Assembly (NCBI RefSeq): GCF_024436035.1
Contig: NZ_JANFNG010000010.1
Coordinates: 124,001-188,000 of the forward strand
Reading direction: 5' to 3'
DNA: 64,000 bases
Source: Streptomyces humicola
GTDB lineage: Bacteria > Actinomycetota > Actinomycetes > Streptomycetales > Streptomycetaceae
Program-made: the position numbers and the translations under genes
Notes under the pieces: generated by a model
The model's input: only the letters and a program-made list of their open reading frames with translations
The model's database searches: none
What the model was told of the DNA's origin: nothing
Shown here: piece by piece, positions 1 through 8,579 of the stretch
How the letters are laid out: the number at the start of each line of letters is the position of its first letter
Numbering within the stretch: position 1 is the stretch's first letter

Positions 1-1
1 C

Positions 2-196
2 GCGTGCACCGCCGACTCGGCCGCGTACTTCCGCCCCCTGCTCGCCGGTCAGGCCGCCGGTGCCCAGGCGGCGGGCATCGACCCGTACGACCACGGCAGG
101 CCCGTCGCCTCCGGCTGCGGTCTGCTCAATCCCGGTCCGGTCCCGTCCCGGACTCCGTCCCCGTCCCCGGCTCGTCCGTCCCGCCCCAGCCGCTGA
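2..196 (+). CDS. 3' end of an unidentified gene (partial)
   Basis: The frame starting at base 2 is open from the window edge to a TGA at 194-196 and has the strong G/C third-position bias of real genes here. The residues read like an ordinary soluble protein end, followed by a Pro/Ser/Arg-rich tail. I do not recognise the family. The last 71 bp overlap the 3' end of the convergent M48 protease gene, which makes the exact tail less certain. The gene could also have ended in a slightly different frame. Confidence 0.4.
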   Translation, partial: ACTADSAAYFRPLLAGQAAGAQAAGIDPYDHGRPVASGCGLLNPGPVPSRTPSPSPARPSRPSR

Positions 197-1214
197 ACCG
201 GCCGCGCAGCCTGCCCCCAAGGTCGCCCGCACCTGACGAGAGGTCACGGATCAGCCCCATCAGCGGATCCTTGCTGCTCTTCACCGAGTCGGCGTAGTGG
301 CCCGCGGACTCCTTGAACGACTCGTACACCGAGGCGTCCTTGTCGTCCTCGCGGCGTGGGTAATGCCCGTCCATGATGCGCTGGTAGTCACGGCTTTCCG
401 CCCATCTCTTCAGCTCGGCGGCGCGTACCGTGGTAAACGGGTGCGTGCGGGGCAGCATGTTCATCAGCTTCAGCACGGAGTCGCGCAGATCACCGCCCGC
501 CTCGTACTCCTGCGCCTGTTCGAGGAAGGCGTCGACATTCATCTGGTGCAGATGGTCACCGCCGGCGAGTTTCATCAGGCTGCGCAGCGACGCCTGCAGA
601 TCCTGGCCGACGAGCAGGCCGGCCCGGTCGCCCGACAGCTCCGACTTGCGGAACCACTCGCGCAGCGCGCTGACCACGGCCGAAACGGCCAGATTGCCCA
701 GGGGTATCCACGCCACCCGGATCGCCAGGTTGGTGAGGAACAGCAGGATCGTGCGGTACACGGCGTGGCCCGACAGCGCATGGCCCGTCTCATGGCCCAC
801 CGCGGCCCGCATCTCCTCCTCGTCGAGGAGCTCCATCAGGCCCGTGGTCACCACGATCACCGGCTCGTCGAGCCCGATGCACATCGAGTTGGGCTGCGGG
901 TCCTGGGTGACGTACAGCGGCGGGACCTTCTCCAGATCCAGGATCGAGCAGGCGTCGCACAGCATGTCGTACAGGTGAGGGAACTGCTGCTCGCTCACCC
1001 GCACCGAGTCCGAGAGGAACAGCAGCCGCAGCGAGCGCTCAGGCAGCAGCCCGCCGACGGCCTTGAGGACCGTCTGGAAACCGCTTACCTTGCGCAGCGC
1101 CACCAAGGCAGAGCGGTCCGCCGGATGTTCGTAGGCGCGCGACGACATGCCCGGGTAACGCGTGCGGGTGCGGGCGGGCACGTGCGGCTGCTCAGGTCCC
1201 TGCGGCTCGGTCAT
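126..1214 (-). CDS. M48 family zinc metallopeptidase (membrane associated)
   Basis: Encodes a 362-aa peptidase of the M48 (Ste24/HtpX) family. The zinc motif HETGH is at residues 141-145, preceded by the conserved AAVG and followed by a hydrophobic stretch (about 155-185, ILLFLTNLAIRVAW and after) that probably spans or enters the membrane. The third zinc ligand is expected in the ELSGDRAG segment after it. The C-terminus is a Gly/Thr/Glu-rich tail. An upstream in-frame ATG at 1244 exists, but the ATG at 1214 has a good ribosome binding site (GGGGAG about 9 nt upstream) and is chosen. M48 enzymes usually degrade damaged membrane proteins; the substrate here is unknown. It is transcribed away from the small membrane-protein genes at 1289 and 1530. 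Confidence 0.88.
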   Translation of the reverse strand: MTEPQGPEQPHVPARTRTRYPGMSSRAYEHPADRSALVALRKVSGFQTVLKAVGGLLPERSLRLLFLSDSVRVSEQQFPHLYDMLCDACSILDLEKVPPLYVTQDPQPNSMCIGLDEPVIVVTTGLMELLDEEEMRAAVGHETGHALSGHAVYRTILLFLTNLAIRVAWIPLGNLAVSAVVSALREWFRKSELSGDRAGLLVGQDLQASLRSLMKLAGGDHLHQMNVDAFLEQAQEYEAGGDLRDSVLKLMNMLPRTHPFTTVRAAELKRWAESRDYQRIMDGHYPRREDDKDASVYESFKESAGHYADSVKSSKDPLMGLIRDLSSGAGDLGGRLRGRFSGWGGTDEPGTGTESGTGPDRD

Positions 1215-1288
1215 CGGCTCACGCTCCCCTGCGGTCGGTCCCACACCCCACCATAGGCCGGGCCGGCGACAGGGCTACTCTGCTTCTC

Positions 1289-1447
1289 ATGTTCCCGATG
1301 CACCATCTCGCCGCGCTGCTCGCCGACGCCTCCGCCGACTCGCAGCAGGGCCCCGGCACGCTGCTGCGCGTCGTCATCGTCGTCGCGGTCCTGGGCGCGG
1401 CCTTTCTCGCCTGGTTCCTGCTGCGCGGCTACGGCGACAAAGACTGA
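1289..1447 (+). CDS. Small single-span membrane protein (52 aa)
   Basis: A 52-aa ORF starting ATG with a hydrophilic N-terminal half and one clear transmembrane helix (about residues 25-45, Val/Leu/Ala-rich with WFLLRGYG at its end). The short Asp/Lys tail would be cytoplasmic or external depending on topology. Codon use is strongly GC-biased in the third position, which supports coding. It sits between the M48 gene and nadD together with a second small membrane protein, an arrangement common in Streptomyces. Function unknown. Confidence 0.62.
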   Translation: MFPMHHLAALLADASADSQQGPGTLLRVVIVVAVLGAAFLAWFLLRGYGDKD

Positions 1448-1529
1448 TCGCCCGACACGGCTACACTCCTGATCGCACAACCGACCGCAACAGAGCACTG
1501 ACAGACGACCGCGAGGGGCACCGCCGATC

Positions 1530-1679
1530 ATGACTGCCGCACGCATCCCCGCCGCCCTGGCCTCGCTCGCCGAGGGCGGGCACCACAACAGCCTCAACCC
1601 CTATCTCACGGGCGGCGGCGCGCTGTTCGCCCTGCTCCTCCTGCTGTGGATCACCACCCGCTTCAACCGGGACCGCTGA
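1530..1679 (+). CDS. Small single-span membrane protein (49 aa)
   Basis: A 49-aa ORF with an ATG preceded by a purine-rich GCGAGGGGC. One hydrophobic helix (about residues 27-42, [10 protein letters not shown]) is followed by the basic tail TTRFNRDR, predicting an anchored protein with a cytoplasmic C-terminus. It lies 64 bp before nadD and may be co-transcribed with it. No family was recognised. Confidence 0.6.
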   Translation: MTAARIPAALASLAEGGHHNSLNPYLTGGGALFALLLLLWITTRFNRDR

Positions 1680-1743
1680 GCCGTCCGCGGCTCTTCGCCC
1701 CTCTCGGCGCCACGCGGGGCCACGCCAAGTAGGGTGTGCTCGC

Positions 1744-2391
1744 ATGGGAGAGCAGGCAGTGCCCGTGCCCCCCTCCGCGAACGCCGACGGAGGGGTCGGG
1801 CCGGCGAGGAAACGACTCGGCGTGATGGGCGGGACATTCGATCCCATCCACCACGGCCACCTGGTCGCGGCCAGCGAGGTGGCGCACCTCTTCCGCCTCG
1901 ACGAGGTGGTCTTCGTCCCGACCGGTCAGCCCTGGCAGAAGGAACACAAGCGGGTGTCCCCGGCGGAGGACCGCTATCTGATGACGGTCATCGCGACCGC
2001 GTCCAACCCGCAGTTCTCGGTCAGCCGGATCGACATCGACCGCGGCGGCCGTACATACACCATCGACACCCTGCGCGATCTGCGCGACGAGCATGGCGAG
2101 GCCGACCTGTTCTTCATCACAGGGGCCGACGCGCTCGCGCAGATCTTCTCCTGGCGCAACGCCGAGGAGCTCTTTTCACTCGCACATTTCATCGGGGTAA
2201 CCCGGCCGGGACACACTCTCACCGACCCGGGCTTCCCCGAGGGGGGCGTCTCGCTCGTCGAGGTTCCGGCGCTCGCGATCTCGTCGTCGGACTGCAGGGG
2301 GCGGGTGGCCAAGGGGGAGCCGGTCTGGTACTTGGTGCCGGACGGCGTCGTGCGCTACATCAACAAGCGCAGGCTCTACCGGGACACCTGA
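1744..2391 (+). CDS. nadD: Nicotinate-nucleotide adenylyltransferase
   Basis: Converts nicotinate mononucleotide and ATP to deamido-NAD in NAD synthesis (cytoplasm). The nucleotidyltransferase signature [12 protein letters not shown] is at residues 29-40, [10 protein letters not shown] binds substrate, and the C-terminal nucleotide-binding motif ISSSDCR (the family's ISST-x-IR) is at 179-185. At 215 aa it is slightly longer than average because of a 24-residue low-complexity N-terminal extension; a later start close to the RLGVMGG strand would give the usual length, but no better start is visible. It begins the run nadD, LCP protein, rsfS, phosphatase, all on the same strand, an order conserved in Streptomyces. 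Confidence 0.95.
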   Translation: MGEQAVPVPPSANADGGVGPARKRLGVMGGTFDPIHHGHLVAASEVAHLFRLDEVVFVPTGQPWQKEHKRVSPAEDRYLMTVIATASNPQFSVSRIDIDRGGRTYTIDTLRDLRDEHGEADLFFITGADALAQIFSWRNAEELFSLAHFIGVTRPGHTLTDPGFPEGGVSLVEVPALAISSSDCRGRVAKGEPVWYLVPDGVVRYINKRRLYRDT

Positions 2392-2428
2392 TGAGCCTGC
2401 GGCACTGAAACGATCTGGAGGGGCGCTG

Positions 2429-4021
2429 GTGAGCGGCGAGCAGGAGCAGTACGGGCAGGACCCCTATGCCCAGCGGTACTACCCGGCGCCCGAGGACCCG
2501 TATGCCGCCGGCGGCTACCAGCAGCAGTACCCCCATCCGCAGGTGCCGCCGCAGCAACCCTCCTACGACTCCTACGACCACGCTGCCGGCTACTACCAGG
2601 AGCAGCAGGGCCAGGGCCATGCGCACCCGCAGCAGCCCCAGCAGCAGTACGCACAGCAGCAGGTGCACGGCTACCCGGTGCCGCCTCAGTACCAGCCCCA
2701 GCCCCACCCCCAGACGGAGCCGCAGCCGCAGCCCGAGCCGCAGCCGCAGGCGGAATCGCAGGGCGGCTTCGACACCGAGATGTTCGCGTTCATCGAGGAG
2801 GAGAACGAGCAGGCCGAGGACGTCATCGACTGGCTGAAGTTCTCCGAGTCCCGCACCGAGCGGCGCGACGAACGCAAGCGGCGCGGCCGCAAGCGGGTGA
2901 CGGCGCTGGTCGTGGTGCTCGTCCTCGCCGCGGTCGGCGGTGTCGGCTATCTGTGGAAGACGGGCCGGCTGCCCGGCCTCGGTGGGGCATCGGCGGCTGC
3001 GCAGGCCGCCACGGGCGCCCAGAAGCGCAACGTGATCGTGGTGAATCTGCGTCCGGTCGACAGCAACGACAGCTCCACCGCGCTGCTGGTGGACAACCAG
3101 ACCACCGGCAAGGGCTCGACCGTCCTGCTGCCCAACTCTCTCACCGTCCCGACCGACACCGGCGGCACCACGACCCTGGGCAACTCGGTCATCGACCAGG
3201 GCGCGGGGCCCACTCGTGATGCGCTGAACACCCTGCTCGGCGCCAACATCCAGGGCATCTGGCGGCTCGACACCCCGTACCTGGAGATCCTCGTCGACTC
3301 GCTCGGCGACATCACCGTCGACACCGACGCCACCGTCAAGGCCGACGCGCAGGACGGGGGGAAGACCCTGGTCACCCCCGGTAAGCAGCAGGACCTCGAC
3401 GGGCAGGCGGCCGTCGCGTACGCCACCTACCGCGGCCCCGGGGAGTCGGAGCAGAAGCAGCTCGCCCGCTTCGGGCAGGTGATGCAGGCGGTGCTGATGA
3501 AGATGCCCAGCGACGCGGAGAGCGCGACCAAGATCGTCGACGCCATGGGGGCGATCCTCGACCCGTCGCTCACTGACCAGCAGCTCGGCGCGAGCCTCGC
3601 GCAGCTGTCCAACCAGGTCAAGAACGGCGGCTACCAGACCGCGATGCTGCCGGTGCAGCCGAACGGCACGCTCAGCGCGCCGTCGAGCGACAGCGTGGTC
3701 AAGGACATCCTCGGCGGAGCGGTGAAGAACAGCGACCCGAGCGGGACGCCGACGGTCGCCGTCAAGAACGCCAGCGGTAACGCGGGGGCGGCGAGTTCGG
3801 CCCAGGTGGCCGTTGTCAACTCCGGCTACACCTATGTCGACGGCGGCACGGCCTCGCCCGTCCAGAGCAGGTCCCAGATCGTGTATACCGCCGACGCACA
3901 GGCGCAGACGGCGCACGAGCTCGCCAAGACCCTGGGGCTGTCCGACAACGAGGTCTCCAAGGGCCAGGGCCAGCCGAACGCCACCATCACCGTGGTCCTC
4001 GGCAGCGACTACAAGGGCTGA
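2429..4021 (+). CDS. LCP-family (LytR-CpsA-Psr) cell-wall ligase with LytR_C domain
   Basis: A 530-aa membrane protein. The GTG start has a strong upstream CTGGAGGGG. Residues 1-110 are a Gln/Pro/Tyr-rich cytoplasmic region; an acidic stretch is followed by basic ERKRRGRK and one transmembrane helix (about 154-172, VTALVVVLVLAAVGG). The extracellular part carries an LCP-like fold (about 200-400) and a C-terminal LytR_C domain (about 440-528, VAVVNSGYTYVDGG region). LCP proteins transfer undecaprenyl-linked polymers such as teichoic acids or arabinogalactan to peptidoglycan. The LCP part is divergent and lacks an obvious full set of conserved Arg residues, so catalysis is not certain. It is placed between nadD and rsfS as in other Streptomyces. 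Confidence 0.83.
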   Translation: MSGEQEQYGQDPYAQRYYPAPEDPYAAGGYQQQYPHPQVPPQQPSYDSYDHAAGYYQEQQGQGHAHPQQPQQQYAQQQVHGYPVPPQYQPQPHPQTEPQPQPEPQPQAESQGGFDTEMFAFIEEENEQAEDVIDWLKFSESRTERRDERKRRGRKRVTALVVVLVLAAVGGVGYLWKTGRLPGLGGASAAAQAATGAQKRNVIVVNLRPVDSNDSSTALLVDNQTTGKGSTVLLPNSLTVPTDTGGTTTLGNSVIDQGAGPTRDALNTLLGANIQGIWRLDTPYLEILVDSLGDITVDTDATVKADAQDGGKTLVTPGKQQDLDGQAAVAYATYRGPGESEQKQLARFGQVMQAVLMKMPSDAESATKIVDAMGAILDPSLTDQQLGASLAQLSNQVKNGGYQTAMLPVQPNGTLSAPSSDSVVKDILGGAVKNSDPSGTPTVAVKNASGNAGAASSAQVAVVNSGYTYVDGGTASPVQSRSQIVYTADAQAQTAHELAKTLGLSDNEVSKGQGQPNATITVVLGSDYKG

Positions 4022-4136
4022 CCGACGACAAGCGCGGCGGGGAGGACGCCGGGGCGGTGCGAGAACTGGAGGCGGGCATGTCACTGGGACATGAGACCCT
4101 TGAGGGGTACCCGTCTCCGACCGGAAAGCTTGGCTT

Positions 4137-4571
4137 GTGACCGCCACGGACCGCTCCATCGAGCTCATCAACGTCGCCGCTCAGGCGGCGGCCGACAAGC
4201 TCGCGCACGACATCATCGCCTACGACGTCAGCGATGTGTTGTCCATCACAGACGCGTTCCTCCTCGCCTCCGCGCCCAACGACCGGCAGGTCAAGTCCAT
4301 CGTCGACGAGATCGAGGAGCGGCTCCAGAAGGAGCTCGGCGCCAAGCCGGTGCGCCGTGAGGGCGAGCGTGACGGCCGCTGGGTGCTGCTCGACTACGTC
4401 GACATCGTCGTGCACGTTCAGCACTCCGAGGAGCGCGTCTTCTACGCACTGGAGCGGCTGTGGAAGGACTGCCCGGAGATGGAGCTTCCGAAGGACGCCG
4501 TGGCCACCCGCGGCAAGGGTGCGGAGTACGCCGCAGCGCGGGCTGCCGAGGCGGACGGAGACCTGAGCTGA
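4137..4571 (+). CDS. rsfS: Ribosomal silencing factor RsfS
   Basis: A 144-aa member of the RsfS/Iojap family, which binds ribosomal protein uL14 and blocks subunit joining during nutrient shortage. Family blocks are visible: the DIIAYDVSD strand, DAFLLASAPNDRQVKSI, then WVLLDYVDIVVHVQ and the FYALERLWKD helix. GTG start at 4137. It follows the LCP gene by 115 bp, and its stop codon overlaps the probable start of the histidine phosphatase gene, so the two are translationally coupled. Confidence 0.95.
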   Translation: MTATDRSIELINVAAQAAADKLAHDIIAYDVSDVLSITDAFLLASAPNDRQVKSIVDEIEERLQKELGAKPVRREGERDGRWVLLDYVDIVVHVQHSEERVFYALERLWKDCPEMELPKDAVATRGKGAEYAAARAAEADGDLS

Positions 4572-5239
4572 GCACGCAGCAGACCTCACGCAATCACGAC
4601 GGCGGCCGAGGCCGCCGCGTCGTGCTGTGGCGGCACGGCCAGACCGCATGGAACCTGGAGCGCCGTTTCCAGGGCTCGACCGACATACCGCTCACGGAGA
4701 CCGGCCGCGCCCAGGCACGGCGTGCCGCGCGGCTGCTCGCGGCCCTGGGGCCGCACCGGCTGATCGCCTCCGACCTGCAGCGGGCCGCCCACACGGCGGC
4801 CGAGCTGACCGCCGTCACGGGTCTGGAGCCCACGTTCTACGAGGGCCTGCGCGAGACGTACGCGGGCGCCTGGCAGGGACTGACCAGTACCGAGATCAGG
4901 GCGCGCTACGGGGACGAGTACGCGGCGTGGAAGCGCGGCGAGCCGGTCAGGCGCGGCGGGGGAGAGCTGGAGACCGAGGTGGCCGACCGCGCGGCGCCCG
5001 TCGTGCTGCGCGAGGCCGACAAGCTGCCCGACGACGGCACGCTCGTGGTCGTCAGCCACGGCGGCGCGATACGCGTCACCATCGGGCGGCTGCTCGGCCT
5101 CGAACCGCACCACTGGGAGTCGCTGGGCGGGCTGTCGAACTGCTGCTGGTCGGTGCTGGGCGAGGGCGCGAGCGGCTGGCGGCTGCTCGAACACAACGCG
5201 GGCACGCTGCCCGAGCCCGTCCTCGGCGACGACGACTGA
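4568..5239 (+). CDS. Histidine phosphatase family protein (phosphoglycerate mutase-like)
   Basis: A 223-aa phosphatase of the phosphoglycerate mutase superfamily. The catalytic RHG motif is in VVLWRHGQTAWN near the N-terminus, followed by LIASDLQRAAHTA, the acidic LRETYAGAWQG, and the second catalytic His in VVVSHGGAIRV. No ATG or GTG lies before the first strand of the domain in a suitable place. The best supported start is a CTG at 4568 overlapping the rsfS stop (CTGA), with GGAG 7 nt upstream; a GTG inside the first strand would truncate the fold. Function may be a sugar or nucleotide phosphatase, and the substrate is unknown. Confidence 0.85.
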   Translation: MSTQQTSRNHDGGRGRRVVLWRHGQTAWNLERRFQGSTDIPLTETGRAQARRAARLLAALGPHRLIASDLQRAAHTAAELTAVTGLEPTFYEGLRETYAGAWQGLTSTEIRARYGDEYAAWKRGEPVRRGGGELETEVADRAAPVVLREADKLPDDGTLVVVSHGGAIRVTIGRLLGLEPHHWESLGGLSNCCWSVLGEGASGWRLLEHNAGTLPEPVLGDDD

Positions 5240-5314
5240 CAGCTGCTGATTTCGTATCCGGGCAGGTCACACGCTAAGCTCTCCTCGTTCCCGGCAGGAA
5301 GCGCCGGGAACGGC

Positions 5315-5387
<73 letters not shown>

Positions 5388-5401
5388 CACCTTCAGAAGG
5401 T

Positions 5402-5755
5402 TCAGACGCTGCTGCATGTTTTCGCGGCGAGTATCTGTGACACCGGCCGTGCGTGAGCGGGGCACCCCACCAACGGGTCCGCCACTGCGCGCAACCGCTC
5501 GACACGCTCCCGGGACTCCTCGTCGTTCGGCGTGTAGACGACGATCCGGTGCTCCGGCATTCCGTCGATCGTCAACGACGAAGCGGTCAGCCGCATTTCG
5601 CCGACCGAGGCGTGCTGCACCATCTTGATGCGCGGTCCCGGCGCCGCCACGTCACCGGTGGCCCACATCTGCGCGAACTGCGAACTGGCCCTGGTGAGCC
5701 GCTCGATGAAGGACTCCCAGGCCGGCTCGCCGACATGCCGCCCGTACGCGGCACG
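5402..5755 (-). pseudogene. Remnant of an MmyB-type HTH transcriptional regulator (C-terminal domain only)
   Basis: Reading on the minus strand, RAAYGRHV, WESFIERLTRASSQFAQMW and the following residues match the C-terminal ligand-binding (MmyB) domain of Streptomyces XRE-type regulators, ending in a hydrophobic RIVVYT strand and a short tail. The N-terminal helix-turn-helix is missing: homology stops abruptly near 5755, where the opposite strand begins to encode the end of an MFS transporter. The open frame continues upstream only as the antisense of that transporter. The fragment is interpreted as one side of a deletion scar. Confidence 0.72.
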
Positions 5756-5975
5756 GTCGGCCAGTCGGCGGGCGGCCTGCTGGTCACCGTCACCCAGCTC
5801 GGCCGGCTCATCGGCGTCGCGACACTCGGAACGCTCTTCCTCAACCGGCTGGCCACGGAGCACTCCTCAGCGCATGCGCTGTGGGCGACATCGGTGGCGC
5901 TGACCGCGACCGCCCTGGCGGGAGCGGCGGCCGGAGTGTTCCGGCAGCGCGGCCAGGCGCGGCCGGGTGCGGTCA
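5753..5975 (+). pseudogene. Remnant of an MFS (DHA2-type) transporter, last membrane helices only
   Basis: The plus frame reads GQSAGGLLVTVTQLGRLIG, VATLGTLFLNRL and then a second hydrophobic helix (WATSVALTATALAGAAAGVF), the typical last two segments of a 14-helix drug-proton antiporter. Everything before about 5753 is missing, and the frame lacks its own stop, running into the antisense of the convergent mannosyltransferase gene. Together with the MmyB remnant on the other strand this shows loss of the divergent start regions of a regulator/pump pair. Confidence 0.7.
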
Positions 5976-7328
5976 GGGGACCCTCGCGAAGCCGGCCTGC
6001 TCGGTTCGGGTCTGGCCCAGGATGGCGGGCCCCGCGTACGGGGTTCGCAGCGCCCGCAGCGCCTGTACCCCCGCCACCGCGAGGAAGGCGATGCCGGCCA
6101 GCGGGTAGGCGGCCGAGAGCGCCATCTGGCCCACGTTCTGGTGGAGTTCGGGGCGGCCGGGGGCGTGCGGCACGAGCCACAGCACGTACGAGCAGAACAG
6201 CAGACCGGACGCGACGGCTCCCGCCCGCCAGACGGCGCTGCGCCGCCGCAGCGCCTCCGAGGCCAGCAGCAGCACCATCGGCACGCACCACACCCAGTGA
6301 TGCGACCACGACACCGGGCTCACCAGCAGTGCGGTGGCCGCGCACGCGCACGCCGCCCAGGCGCGGGCCGACGGCAGCCGGTCGCCGGCCACCGCCGCCG
6401 CGACGGCCACCGCGAGGCCGAGGACCCCGACCACGGCGGCGGTCAGCAGCCAGGAGCGGCCGGGGTCTGTGGTGTGCAGCAGACGCGCCAGCACCCCGCG
6501 TACGGACTGGTTCGCGGTGTCCTCGGCGCGGCCCACCCGGTTCGCTGCGAAGACCATCCGGGTCCAGAAGGCGTGCGAGTCGCGCGGCAGCGTGAGGGCC
6601 GCGACCGCCGCCGTACCGGCGAAGGCGGCCGCCGCCACCGAGGCGCGGCGCAGCGCCGTGTTCCACAGCGCTCCCTGACCGGTGCGCAGGCTGCGCCACG
6701 CCTGCGCCGCGCCCACCAGCGCGAGGAAGACGGCGAACAGCGCCGGGGTGAGCTTGATCCCCGCGGCGACTCCGATCCCCGTCCCGGCCCAGCGGTGGCC
6801 CGAGCGGCGGGTCAGGTCCCACAGCACGAGCACCGCGAGCAGCAGGTTGATCTGCCCGTAGCGCAGCGTCGTCCACACCGGCTCGCACCAGACCGCGACG
6901 GCGGCGACGGCGAAGGTGGCGGCGGTGCGCGGCACATGCTGCGGCCGGCCGATCAGGCGGAGCGACAGATCGACGACGACCAGCAGCAGTCCCAGGTTGA
7001 CCACCGTCGCCGTGGTGCGCACGGCCGGGACGCCGATCCAGGTGAGCGGCTCGAACAGCAGGGCGGCGAACGGCGGGTACGTGGTCGGCAGATCGGCGTG
7101 GGTGGCGACCATCGCGTACAGGTCCTGCCCGGTGCGTACCGTCCACCCCTCGGCCCGGTACACCATCAGGTCGATCATGGACACGTGCGCCGCCCGCTGG
7201 GCGACCCAGAACGCCGTGAACGACGCCAGGCATGCCACGACCGCGAGCGGCGTCGCCCGGCGGGCGGCGTACCCGCGTGCGGCCGCCAGGGGCCGGCGGC
7301 GTCCGGCGGTCGGCGGCGGCGCGGTCAC
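5973..7328 (-). CDS. GT87 (DUF2029) polyprenol-phosphate-mannose-dependent mannosyltransferase
   Basis: About 451 aa with roughly ten hydrophobic helices. The loop after helix 1 contains DLMVYRAEG and TTYPPFAALL, and a later loop has RYGQINLLL, all characteristic of the GT87 family of mycobacterial PimE-like enzymes, which use polyprenol-phosphate-mannose at the outer face of the membrane. The GTG at 7328 is chosen: it has AGGGAG upstream and gives a normal length. The longer open frame would run into the antisense of the tRNA at 7524. The acceptor glycan or lipid is unknown. Confidence 0.84.
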   Translation of the reverse strand: MTAPPPTAGRRRPLAAARGYAARRATPLAVVACLASFTAFWVAQRAAHVSMIDLMVYRAEGWTVRTGQDLYAMVATHADLPTTYPPFAALLFEPLTWIGVPAVRTTATVVNLGLLLVVVDLSLRLIGRPQHVPRTAATFAVAAVAVWCEPVWTTLRYGQINLLLAVLVLWDLTRRSGHRWAGTGIGVAAGIKLTPALFAVFLALVGAAQAWRSLRTGQGALWNTALRRASVAAAAFAGTAAVAALTLPRDSHAFWTRMVFAANRVGRAEDTANQSVRGVLARLLHTTDPGRSWLLTAAVVGVLGLAVAVAAAVAGDRLPSARAWAACACAATALLVSPVSWSHHWVWCVPMVLLLASEALRRRSAVWRAGAVASGLLFCSYVLWLVPHAPGRPELHQNVGQMALSAAYPLAGIAFLAVAGVQALRALRTPYAGPAILGQTRTEQAGFARVP

Positions 7329-7451
7329 GGCCTGCGGCTCCCTGTCGTGTCCCGTGGTGCTCTGGAGTGCTCTGTGGTGTGTGAGCTCGGAACGCCGACA
7401 GTACCCGTTGGCGCCTGCGCTCAGCAGGCCCCGTCTTGCCCGGGAATGGAT

Positions 7452-7480
7452 TTGGCGAAACGCCCCCGGGTCCGTGTAAT
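7452..7480 (+). promoter_or_regulatory. Probable sigma-70-type promoter of the second tRNA-Ala
   Basis: TTGGCG (7452-7457), a 17-nt spacer, and TGTAAT (7475-7480) lie 44 nt before the mature tRNA 5' end, a good match to the vegetative promoter consensus. Confidence 0.55.
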
Positions 7481-7523
7481 GTTTACGCAGTCGCCAGGAC
7501 CGAGGACTGGCGGCGACGCACCT

Positions 7524-7596
7524 GGGGCTATAGCTCAGCTGGTAGAGCACTTGCATGGCATGCAAGGGGTCAGGGGTTCAAATCCCCTTAGCTCCA
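7524..7596 (+). tRNA. tRNA-Ala (anticodon GGC), second copy
   Basis: A 73-nt cloverleaf like the copy at 5315, with anticodon loop ATGGCAT (GGC) and identical acceptor and T arms. It differs from the first copy in the D loop (GCTGG versus GTTGG) and on both sides of the anticodon stem. CCA is not encoded. A strong terminator follows 10 nt downstream. Confidence 0.96.
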
Positions 7597-7605
7597 CATT
7601 TCGGG

Positions 7606-7647
7606 AAGGCCTCCTGGACCGGCGGAAACGCAGGTCCAGGAGGCCTT
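7606..7647 (+). terminator. Intrinsic terminator after tRNA-Ala
   Basis: Perfect 15-bp inverted repeat: AAGGCCTCCTGGACC at 7606-7620 and its complement at 7633-7647, with a 12-nt loop and a short T-rich tail. It is placed to end the tRNA transcript and may also serve the convergent GPP34 gene. Confidence 0.8.
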
Positions 7648-7692
7648 CTGCTTCGTCGTTGTCGGCCGTCGGGCCAGGTCGGCGTACCGGCG

Positions 7693-8307
7693 TCACCAGC
7701 CCCGCATTCGGTTGTTCGCGGCCGCCTCCTCGCGCCTGCGGACCCGTCGTTGCCGCTCGGCCGCCAGCTCTCCCACCGCCTCATCGACGGCGTCGAGCAC
7801 GGTCTGCACGGCGTCGTCGGCCACGCCCGGCGAGTCTCCCGGCTGCTCGTCGCGGAGCCCGACGGACGCCGCAAGCGAGGCCAGGACGGGCTCCTCCGCT
7901 GCCCAGCGGTCCTCCGCCCGGCCGCGAGCGGACGAATCGACGACCGTAACCCGAGTGGTACGGAAGAGCAGCCAGCGGCGGCATGGCTCCCGCGTGATCT
8001 GTCCTTCCGCCTCCAGGTCGGCCAGATAGGCCACGGACAGGCCGCGGCCTCTGCGCCACAGCCACTCGGCGACCGACTCGTACGGCGTCTGCCGCACGAG
8101 CGACGTCGCGGCCTGGTCCAGCATGCGATCAGCTGTCACCGGCGGGCCGTTGGGCACGATGCGATCGCCGTCCAGTCCGACCGCCTCGGTGCCCAGGAGG
8201 TCGATCACCTCGGCTCCCGCCAGCGCCAATGACAGATCGCCTTGCTCCACAGGGCGAACGGGCGCCTTGTCCAAAGCGGTGATCAACAGGTCCCGTGCTG
8301 TGGTCAT
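7693..8307 (-). CDS. GPP34 (GOLPH3/VPS74-like) family protein
   Basis: A 204-aa protein of the GPP34 family, many paralogues of which occur in Streptomyces. It starts with ARDLLITALDKAP, followed by the segments LSLALAGAEVIDLL and GLDGDRIVP and a basic Arg/Trp-rich middle. Eukaryotic relatives bind phosphatidylinositol-4-phosphate and Golgi enzymes; the bacterial role is not established. It is a single gene facing the tRNA terminator and diverging from the MFS gene at 8580. Confidence 0.82.
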   Translation of the reverse strand: MTTARDLLITALDKAPVRPVEQGDLSLALAGAEVIDLLGTEAVGLDGDRIVPNGPPVTADRMLDQAATSLVRQTPYESVAEWLWRRGRGLSVAYLADLEAEGQITREPCRRWLLFRTTRVTVVDSSARGRAEDRWAAEEPVLASLAASVGLRDEQPGDSPGVADDAVQTVLDAVDEAVGELAAERQRRVRRREEAAANNRMRGW

Positions 8308-8579
8308 GAACGTCTCCGAGCCGCGTGTTCGGGTTCGGCGTCAGGTGCTGTGCAGCGCGTCCCGCAGCGCGGTGGTGGCCACGCGAGCGTGGCGGGCATG
8401 GGATCTCCTCGTTGAATCGAGGCGGGCCGGGGGCGGGGGGCAAGGGCGGTGCGGCGACGTCCGGTGCACTGCGACGCGAGCGGCATATGACCCGTATGTG
8501 GAAATCGTACGGGCTTTTGGGTCGCGTCGCCCCCGCGAAGGGTGTGGCGGGGCGGCCTGCGGGGGCGGATGATCGTCGC

